Shown here in pieces: positions 35,177-41,288 of a DNA stretch of 64,000 nucleotides. Positions within the stretch are counted from its first letter, which is position 1. Every line of letters starts with the position of its first letter. This DNA comes from Labilithrix sp. (GTDB lineage: Bacteria > Myxococcota_A > Polyangia > Polyangiales > Polyangiaceae): NCBI GenBank assembly GCA_019637155.1, contig JAHBWE010000020.1:62001-126000 (forward strand), given 5' to 3'. A model generated the notes under the pieces. It worked only from the letters and a program-made list of their open reading frames with translations, made no database searches and was not told where the DNA came from. Position numbers and translations under genes: made by a program.

Positions 35177-36352
35177 CTACCGCTCTATCTTCACTTCTTC
35201 GTAGTCGTTCGGATTGAGGCCGAGCGCGCGGAGCTTCTCGAGGTCCGTCGTCGTGTCGCCGCCGACGTAGGTGTGGTTGTTCTTGTTGAAGAAGTAGCGG
35301 TCGTAGCTCCCGTCGACCTGGTAGGTCTTGCCGCTCGCGTCGACGACGGTGCGCTCCTCGTTGATGTAGTTCAGGAACGCGCGGTGCTGCGCGTCGCTCG
35401 ACGCCATCCGCGCGTTGTACGCCGCCATGTTCGCGTCGGCCTGCGCGTGGATCGCCGACATCCGCGCCTGATGCCGCTGCGCGCTCGCCTGGAGCGCGGC
35501 CATGTTCTGCTGATGCTGCGCCTGGAGCTGGCGCCCGAACGCGTCGATCTGCGCCATCTGCGCCTGATGCTTGCGCGCCTGCTCCGCCTGCCACGCCGGG
35601 TTCATGCGATGCGTGCGGCTCATCGCGTCGAGCATCGGGAGGTACGGCTTCGGGTCCCCCGCCGCCGCGATGCCCGACACGGTCGCGATCCAGAACGGAC
35701 CGCTGTCGACCGTGCTCCCGAGGACGAGGCCGCGCATCGGCTTGCCTTGATCGGTGTACCGGAACGCGACCCGCGCCGCGGTCGGGACCATCTTCACCCC
35801 CGCCTCGACGAATTGCTGCGCCGACCTCGCCTCCGCCTCGGCGTCGGGCGCCGTCTCTTCGAGCGCGAAGCCCGGGAGCGCGCCGAACTTCTTCTTCACG
35901 TAATCCGGGAAATACGTGGTCGCCCGCACGAACGGCTCGATCTTCATGCGCGGGTTGAACCGCTGCATCTCGCGGTGGACCGGCGTCGCGTGGGCCGGGC
36001 TCCAGTACTGCGGGAGGCCGGGGTCGCCGAAGTAGAGGAGGACGCTCCCGTCGGGGCTGATCGCGGTCGCGACCATCGAGTGGACGTCGAACACGCGCGC
36101 GGAGTAGGCGCGGTTCTGCCAGCCCTTCGGCATGCCGAGGGTGAACGCGTCCTCGACCGGATCCTTCACCGTCTCGAGCTCGGTCGTCGGCGGCGTCGTG
36201 GCCGGCGCGGCCGAGGCAGAAGCAGAAGCAGACACGGCGGGCGTGGCCTTTCCGCCCTCCGTGCGCTTGCAGCACACGAGCACGGCGAGCGCCGCGACCA
36301 AGGAGATCCGTGAAAGCGAGAGCACGGGGGACCGCGCGATAGTAGCCTTCAT
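35177..36352 (-). CDS. Lipoprotein with Gln/His/Ala-rich helical segment
   Basis: 391 residues. The signal peptide ends ALAVLVCCKRTE with a lipobox LVCC. A Thr/Ala/Ser linker is followed by a domain (about 60-240) with TLGMPKGWQNRAYSARVFDV and IATVSGIAAAGDPKPYLPML. Residues about 245-330 are a Gln/Ala/His-rich helix (QAEQARKHQAQMAQIDAFGR, QAQHQQNMAALQASAQRHQA). The C-terminal 60 residues look folded (DGSYDRYFFNKNNHTYVGGD). No family recognised. Its start codon is only 2 bases from the divergent start of the next gene. Confidence 0.78.
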   Translation of the reverse strand: MKATIARSPVLSLSRISLVAALAVLVCCKRTEGGKATPAVSASASASAAPATTPPTTELETVKDPVEDAFTLGMPKGWQNRAYSARVFDVHSMVATAISPDGSVLLYFGDPGLPQYWSPAHATPVHREMQRFNPRMKIEPFVRATTYFPDYVKKKFGALPGFALEETAPDAEAEARSAQQFVEAGVKMVPTAARVAFRYTDQGKPMRGLVLGSTVDSGPFWIATVSGIAAAGDPKPYLPMLDAMSRTHRMNPAWQAEQARKHQAQMAQIDAFGRQLQAQHQQNMAALQASAQRHQARMSAIHAQADANMAAYNARMASSDAQHRAFLNYINEERTVVDASGKTYQVDGSYDRYFFNKNNHTYVGGDTTTDLEKLRALGLNPNDYEEVKIER

Positions 36353-36354
36353 TC

Positions 36355-36687
36355 ATGCTCCGCATCGCGTCGATCCTCGCGATCTCGCTCGCGCTCGCCG
36401 GGTGCGGCGAGAAGCCCGTCACGTGCAAGGAGTTCGACACGGAGTCGCGCGGTCGCGCGAGCGTCACGACCTTCGCCAAGCCCGTGAACGGAAAGGTCTG
36501 GTCGCAGTGCTCCGACGGCAAGGTGCGGAAGGTCACCTGCACGCCGGGCCACCTCAGCGCGTGGAAGTGCCTCTGCAACGTCGACGGCCAGGACAAGGTC
36601 GAGGCGCGCCGCGACAAGGACGTCGCCGACGATCGCGCCGCCGCCACGACCGAGGCGAACGCGATGTGCGAGTGGAAGATCCAGTAG
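36355..36687 (+). CDS. Small Cys-rich lipoprotein
   Basis: 110 residues. The signal peptide MLRIASILAISLALAGCGEK ends in lipobox LAGC. The mature 94 residues contain six Cys (VTCKEF, SQCSDG, VTCTPG, WKCLCN, AMCEWK), so a disulfide-stabilised fold outside the cytoplasm is likely. No family recognised. It ends directly at the stop of the convergent epimerase gene. The start is 2 bases from the divergent lipoprotein start, so any promoter must lie within the neighbour's coding region. Confidence 0.78.
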   Translation: MLRIASILAISLALAGCGEKPVTCKEFDTESRGRASVTTFAKPVNGKVWSQCSDGKVRKVTCTPGHLSAWKCLCNVDGQDKVEARRDKDVADDRAAATTEANAMCEWKIQ

Positions 36688-37344
36688 CTACGCCCTCGCC
36701 GCTTCCCGGATGTCGGGGACCTCGAGGACGGTCTTCGGGTAGCCGCGCTGCACGCAGTGGATCATCGCGCGGCCGACGTCGGCGACCGTGCTCACGCTGC
36801 GCGGCGCGACGACGTCGAGCACAGGGTAGAGCGCGCCGAGCACGCGGTAGAGCGCCTTCACCTTCCCCTGATCGGGATCGGGCTTCATGATGCCGGGGCG
36901 GAAGTTGTAGACCGCCTCGAACGGGAGGCGCGCGAGCGCGTTCTCCGCCCTCCCCTTCACGCGCGCCCACATCACGCGCCCCTCCTCGCTCCCGTCGGTG
37001 CTCATGCCGGAGACGTGGCAGAGCACCATCTGCGGGTTCAACGCGAGGACCGTCTCCGCGAAGTGGAGCGCCATGTCGTGGGTGATCTTCGTGTACGCCT
37101 CCTCGCTCATGCCGACCGAGCTGACGCCGGCGCAGTAGAAGCACGCGTCGTAGCCGACGAGCTCCCCCTTCACCGCGGCGAGGTCCATGAAGTCGCGGAC
37201 GACGAGCTGCTTCAGCTTCGCCTCGTGCCGCTCGTTGGGGCGGCGGTCGACGCAGAGGACGCTCGTGACGTCCGGATGACGGAGGCACTCCGCCAAGACG
37301 CCGCTCCCGACGTAGCCCGTCGCGCCCGTGATGATGACCTTCAT
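36688..37344 (-). CDS. NAD(P)-binding epimerase-like protein (atypical SDR)
   Basis: 218 residues. Rossmann fingerprint at the N-terminus: VIITGATGYVGSGVLAECL (TGxxGxxG). The central active-site region lacks the SDR YxxxK pair in its usual form; VMWARVKGRAENAL holds a candidate Lys. This matches atypical NAD(P)H-binding oxidoreductases related to TIP30/NmrA rather than classical epimerases. The length (218) is short for an extended SDR. Its start overlaps the birA stop by 4 bases, so it is the last gene of the nadC-birA run. The substrate is unknown. Confidence 0.85.
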   Translation of the reverse strand: MKVIITGATGYVGSGVLAECLRHPDVTSVLCVDRRPNERHEAKLKQLVVRDFMDLAAVKGELVGYDACFYCAGVSSVGMSEEAYTKITHDMALHFAETVLALNPQMVLCHVSGMSTDGSEEGRVMWARVKGRAENALARLPFEAVYNFRPGIMKPDPDQGKVKALYRVLGALYPVLDVVAPRSVSTVADVGRAMIHCVQRGYPKTVLEVPDIREAARA

Positions 37345-38123
37345 CCCTCGCCCACCATGAGCCGCACCTCGCCCGACGCGACCCTCGTTGTGATGCCGCC
37401 CGCCTCGACGAGGAGTCGGCCGTCCGCGTCGATCCCGCGCGCGACGCCGTCGACGCCTTCGCCGATCACGCGCTTGCCCGCGAGCGCGTCGTGCTGGGAG
37501 AGCCGCGCCTGGAGCACGCCGAGCCCGCGCTGGAGGACGCGCGGGGCGTCACGCTCGAGCCCCGCGAGCACGGCGGCGAGGAGCGCGGCGCGATCGGTGC
37601 GCCCGCCTTCGAGCGCGAGCGACGTCGCGATCGCGGCGAGCTCCGGCGGAAAATCGCGCGTGTGCACGTTGATCCCGACGCCGGCGACGATGCTCTCGAC
37701 CTTCGCGCCGGCGAGCGACGACTCCACGAGCACGCCCGCGATCTTCTTGTCGCGCACGAGCACGTCGTTCGGCCACTTCACCATCGCCGCGGCGTCGTCG
37801 CCGAGCGCGTGCGCGATCGCGTCCCGCACCGCCAGGCCGGCGACGAGCGAGACGAGCGGCACCCGCGCCGGCGCGCAGGGGACGCGGAGCAGGACGGAGA
37901 AGAGGAGCGACGAGCCGGGCGCGGCGCTCCAGGTGCGGCCCTGCCGCCCGCGGCCGTGCGTCTGCGCCTCCGCGATCCAGAGCGCGCCGTGCGCCGCGCC
38001 CTCCTTCGCCGCCGCCTTCGCGTCGTCGTTCGTCGAGCCGGTCTCCGCGACGTGGTGCAGCGGCGCCCCGAGCGTGACGCCGCGCGCGGCGAGCAGGAGC
38101 GGGAGCTCCGCGAGATCGTCCAC
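37341..38123 (-). CDS. birA: Biotin--[acetyl-CoA-carboxylase] ligase
   Basis: 260 residues from GTG 38123. The catalytic domain shows ETGSTNDDAK, the biotinyl-AMP loop GRGRQGRTWSAAPG and VKWPNDVLVRDKKIAGVLVE, with the C-terminal SH3-like cap (about 215-260). No N-terminal DNA-binding helix-turn-helix is present, so this is a class I ligase that biotinylates acetyl-CoA carboxylase but cannot act as the bio repressor. nadC lies 21 bases upstream in the same direction and the epimerase gene overlaps its end by 4 bases. The nadC-birA pairing is common in other bacteria. Confidence 0.95.
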   Translation of the reverse strand: MDDLAELPLLLAARGVTLGAPLHHVAETGSTNDDAKAAAKEGAAHGALWIAEAQTHGRGRQGRTWSAAPGSSLLFSVLLRVPCAPARVPLVSLVAGLAVRDAIAHALGDDAAAMVKWPNDVLVRDKKIAGVLVESSLAGAKVESIVAGVGINVHTRDFPPELAAIATSLALEGGRTDRAALLAAVLAGLERDAPRVLQRGLGVLQARLSQHDALAGKRVIGEGVDGVARGIDADGRLLVEAGGITTRVASGEVRLMVGEG

Positions 38124-38126
38124 TAC

Positions 38127-38158
38127 CTCGCGCTCACTTCGCGCTCACTTCGCGCTCA
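38127..38158. repeat. 11-base tandem repeat across the nadC stop codon
   Basis: CTTCGCGCTCA occurs at 38137-38147 and 38148-38158, preceded by a copy one base short at 38127-38136. The nadC stop codon (38145-38147) falls inside it. A slipped-strand duplication is the simple explanation. It may alter the last few residues between strains. Confidence 0.8.
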
Positions 38159-39002
38159 CGAAGTCGAAGCCGATGTCGGCGGCGGGGGTGGAGTGCGTCA
38201 GCGCGCCGACGCTGATCGCGTCGACCCCGGCGCGCGCGAGCTCGGCGATCCGCCCCTCCGTGATGCCGCCGGAGGCCTCGAGCAGCGCGCGGCCGCGCGT
38301 GCGGCGCACCGCTTCCTCCGTCGTCTCGGTGTCCATGTTGTCGAGGAGCACGATGTCCGCGCCGGCGGAGAGCGCCTCCTCGAGCTGCTCGAGCGAGTCG
38401 ACCTCGCACTCGATCTTGCTCGTGTGCGGCGCGCGCGCGCGGGCGGCCTCGATCGCCTGGCGCACGCCGCCCGCCGCGACGATGTGGTTGTCCTTGATGA
38501 GGACGGCGGAGCCGAGGTCGTTGCGATGGTTGTGCCCGCCGCCGCGGCGCACCGCGTACCGCTCGAGGAGGCGGAGGCCCGGCGTCGTCTTGCGCGTGTC
38601 GGTGATGCGCGTCTTGCTCCCGGCCGGGAGCGCGTCGACGTAGCGCCGCGTCGCGGTCGCGATCCCGCACATCCGCTGGATCAGGTTGAGCGAGACGCGC
38701 TCGGCGGTGAGGAGCGAGCGCGCGCGCCCGACGACGGAGTAGAGGACGGCGCCCCCCTCGACCTTCGCGCCCTCCGCGACCTTCGCCGTGAACTTCAGGG
38801 TCGGGTCGACGGTGAGGAACACGCGCTCGGCGACGGGCAAGCCGGCGACGACCATCACCTTGCGCGCGACGCCGTGACCGGTCGCCTGCGCGCCTTCGGG
38901 GACGCACGCCTCCGTCGTGACGTCGCCGGCGCCGAGGTCCTCCTCCAGCGCGCGCACGACGATGGCATCGATCAACGAAAGCGGTAGCTCGGTGGCGCTC
39001 AT
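38145..39002 (-). CDS. nadC: Nicotinate-nucleotide pyrophosphorylase (carboxylating), quinolinate phosphoribosyltransferase
   Basis: 285 residues from ATG 39002 (an in-frame ATG at 39020 is the alternative). It makes nicotinate mononucleotide from quinolinate and PRPP in NAD synthesis. The fingerprints are all present: EDLGAGDVTTEA, LNLIQRMCGIATATR, ITDTRKTTPGLRLLERYAV, GGGHNHRNDL, VLIKDNHIVAAGG, IECEVDSLEQ, VLLDNM, EASGGI and ISVGALTHS. Length is normal for the family. nadA/nadB are not in the window. A histidine-kinase gene diverges from it with a 58-base gap. Confidence 0.96.
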   Translation of the reverse strand: MSATELPLSLIDAIVVRALEEDLGAGDVTTEACVPEGAQATGHGVARKVMVVAGLPVAERVFLTVDPTLKFTAKVAEGAKVEGGAVLYSVVGRARSLLTAERVSLNLIQRMCGIATATRRYVDALPAGSKTRITDTRKTTPGLRLLERYAVRRGGGHNHRNDLGSAVLIKDNHIVAAGGVRQAIEAARARAPHTSKIECEVDSLEQLEEALSAGADIVLLDNMDTETTEEAVRRTRGRALLEASGGITEGRIAELARAGVDAISVGALTHSTPAADIGFDFVSAK

Positions 39003-39060
39003 CGCGCGCGAGTATGCCATGACGCTCGAGCAAAGGTGCTAAGACGGGAGGCATTCGCGC

Positions 39061-40482
39061 GTGACCCTCCCCGCCGCGTTCTCACTGACGTCGGCTTCGG
39101 TCGGCCTCCTCGCCGCGCTCCTCGCGCTCGGGATGTCCTCCGCGCCGGGCTGGCGCGAGCTCCGGTGGTTCGCGCTCTGCGCGACCTTCGCGGCGTTCTT
39201 CAACCTCGCGAACATCCCGACCACGCTGCCGTGGGTCGCCGAGCCGACGCTCCTCTTCACCGCGCGGCTCAGCCTCTTCTTCGGCGGCCTCCACACCGTG
39301 ACGTGGTTCGTCTTCATCGCCGCGCGCGAGCGGAGAGCCCTCTCCCGCCTCGAGCGCGCCGCGATCGGCGTCGGCATCACGTTCTCCGTCCTCACCCTCG
39401 TGCCGGGCGTGATCCTCGAGGAGGACCTCAACGCGCGCCACGTCCCGCTCGTCGCGGCGACCTACCGCGACGCGACGCCGACGCTCCTCGGCGAGATCGC
39501 GATCGTCGACTACGTCGCGAGCGTGATGTTCCTCCTCGGCCGCGCGCTCCGCGACTGGCGGCGCGGCGACAGCGACGGCGGCACGCACGCGCTCGCGCTC
39601 AGCTTCGTCCTCGTCGGCGCGGTGCACGACGGGCTCGCGACCGGCAACATCATCCGCAGCCCCTACATCCTCGACTTCTCGCTCGTCGCCTTCGTCCTCG
39701 TCGTCGGAGCGTCGATCACGTCGCGCTTCGTCGCGAGCGCGCGGGCGCTCGAGCGATCGAAGCGGAAGCTCGAGGTCGCGCAGGCCCAGCTCGTCGCGAA
39801 GGAGCGGCTCGCCGCGCTCGGCGAGCTCTCCGCCGTCGTCGCGCACGAGGTCCGGAACCCGCTCGCGGTGGTGTTCAACGCGCTCGCGAGGCTGCGCCGC
39901 GTGCAGACCACGGACGAGGAGCACGCCGCGCTCTTGCGGATCCTCCAGGAGGAGGCGGAGCGGCTGCGCGACATCGTGAGCGACCTCCTCGAGTTCGCGA
40001 GCCCCCGCCCGCCGGTGCTCGCGCCGGCCTCGCTCGACGAGATCGTCCGCGGCGCCGCCCTCGCCGCGCGCAACGTCGTCGGCTCGGCGGAGAGCGACGT
40101 CGTCGTCGAGGTCGGCCCGAGCACCGAGCTCGAGTGCGACGAGCGGCTCGTGCGCCAGGCCGTCCTCAACCTCGTCACGAACGCGCTCCAGGCGAGCGGC
40201 CGCGCGGGGCCGGTGCGCGTCACGATCCGCGGCGCCGCCGACGATCCCGCGATCACGGTCCGCGTCGCCGACGACGGCGACGGCGTCCCGGACGACCTCC
40301 GCGAGCGCGTCTTCACCCCGTTCTTCTCGACGCGACCGAAGGGCACCGGCCTCGGCCTCGCCGTCGTCCGCCGCTGCGCCGAGGCCCACGGCGGCAAGGT
40401 CTCCCTCCACCCCAACCGCCCCCGCGGCGCCTCGTTCGAGCTCGAGCTCCCCCGCCGCTCCCGCCCCTCCGTGACGACGTGA
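39061..40482 (+). CDS. Membrane sensor histidine kinase
   Basis: 473 residues from GTG 39061. Residues 1-225 contain about seven hydrophobic helices, a 7TM-type sensor without a periplasmic domain. A coiled-coil link (LERSKRKLEVAQAQLVAKER) leads to the dimerisation domain with phospho-acceptor His262 in VVAHEVRNPLAVV. The ATPase domain has the N box NLVTNALQAS, G1 VADDGDGVPDD, F box FTPFFSTRPKG and G2 GTGLGLAVV. No response regulator is adjacent, so it is an orphan kinase, as is common in myxobacteria. The oriented hairpin element follows its stop on the opposite strand. Confidence 0.92.
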   Translation: MTLPAAFSLTSASVGLLAALLALGMSSAPGWRELRWFALCATFAAFFNLANIPTTLPWVAEPTLLFTARLSLFFGGLHTVTWFVFIAARERRALSRLERAAIGVGITFSVLTLVPGVILEEDLNARHVPLVAATYRDATPTLLGEIAIVDYVASVMFLLGRALRDWRRGDSDGGTHALALSFVLVGAVHDGLATGNIIRSPYILDFSLVAFVLVVGASITSRFVASARALERSKRKLEVAQAQLVAKERLAALGELSAVVAHEVRNPLAVVFNALARLRRVQTTDEEHAALLRILQEEAERLRDIVSDLLEFASPRPPVLAPASLDEIVRGAALAARNVVGSAESDVVVEVGPSTELECDERLVRQAVLNLVTNALQASGRAGPVRVTIRGAADDPAITVRVADDGDGVPDDLRERVFTPFFSTRPKGTGLGLAVVRRCAEAHGGKVSLHPNRPRGASFELELPRRSRPSVTT

Positions 40483-40486
40483 ACCC

Positions 40487-40574
40487 CTCTGCGGGGGTCT
40501 GGGGGCGGCGGAGCGCGCCCCGCGCGCGTAAAGGCCCCCAGCGGGAGAGCTCGAGAGGGCAGCGCCCTCTCGAA
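40487..40574 (-). repeat. Oriented 3' hairpin element, copy at the CPBP protease stop codon
   Basis: Read on the minus strand, the element starts right after the stop of the CPBP gene: TTCGAGAGGGC-GCT-GCCCTCTCGA (an 11-bp stem, 3-base loop), then GCTCTCCCGCTGGGGG and CCTTT, a CGCGCGCGGGGCGCGC palindrome, and a C-rich tail with AGACCCCC. The same order is seen at 51409-51555 after another gene's stop. The hairpin followed by CCTTT could terminate transcription of the CPBP gene. Confidence 0.75.
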
Positions 40575-41288
40575 TCAATAGACCCGGAAGCCCTTCCCCA
40601 GCGTCTCGCTGAATAGGTTGCACATTGCATGGAATGCGATTCCGGCGCCGACGCCCTTCGTGCGGAGGCGGAGCCAGCCGAAGAGGAGCGAGGGGAAGAA
40701 GACGGCGAGGCGCGCGGGCTCGCGGATCGTCGCGAAGTGGCCGAGCGCGAAGATGACGCTCGTGACGAGGACGGCGACGCCGACGTCGGCGCCGAAGATG
40801 CGGACGCGGAACGGCAGCGCCTCGTCGAGCCGCGACTGGAGGTAGCCGCGATAGAACGCCTCCTCCGGGAGCGCGATGATCACGAGCTGACCGAACGCCT
40901 CGTTGATCCCGTCGTTCGCGCCGAACGGGAAATGGAAGGTCCCGCGCGGGTGCCAGAAGTAACGCCAGCCGACGAAGAACGGGACGTAGAAGATCAGCGC
41001 GCACGCGAGCGACCACCCCAGCGCCTGGCGGAGGGCGCGCAAGAGACGCGGGACGTCCACCTTGCCCGGGAGCACGAGACCGCCGAGCGCGAGGCCGAAC
41101 GCCTCGACGCGGGAGTCTTCGCCGCGCCAGACGAGCGCCCACGTCGCGCCGAGGAACACGAAGCCCACCACCGTCGCGACGTACTTGTCCGGCACGAAGG
41201 CGGAGGCCACGGTCACGACCGCGGTCACGATCGCGGCGACGAGGAGGGCTTCGACGAGCGCGCGGCGGCGGATGGGCGTCAGCGACAC
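40575..41288 (-). CDS. CPBP (CAAX-type) intramembrane protease
   Basis: 237 residues from GTG 41288; it overlaps the end of the kinase gene by 10 bases. Several hydrophobic helices. The family motifs are present: PEEAFYRGYLQ with Glu142, Glu143 and Arg147; FALGHF with His184; and IAFHAMCNLF with His220 and Asn224. These place it with intramembrane glutamic-type CPBP proteases. The related myxosortases (MrtX and others) cleave MYXO-CTERM tails, and a protein with such a tail is encoded about 11 kb away, so a sorting role is possible but inferred. Bacteriocin-immunity-type CPBP members are an alternative. Same operon as the Ser/Thr kinase. Confidence 0.9.
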   Translation of the reverse strand: MSLTPIRRRALVEALLVAAIVTAVVTVASAFVPDKYVATVVGFVFLGATWALVWRGEDSRVEAFGLALGGLVLPGKVDVPRLLRALRQALGWSLACALIFYVPFFVGWRYFWHPRGTFHFPFGANDGINEAFGQLVIIALPEEAFYRGYLQSRLDEALPFRVRIFGADVGVAVLVTSVIFALGHFATIREPARLAVFFPSLLFGWLRLRTKGVGAGIAFHAMCNLFSETLGKGFRVY

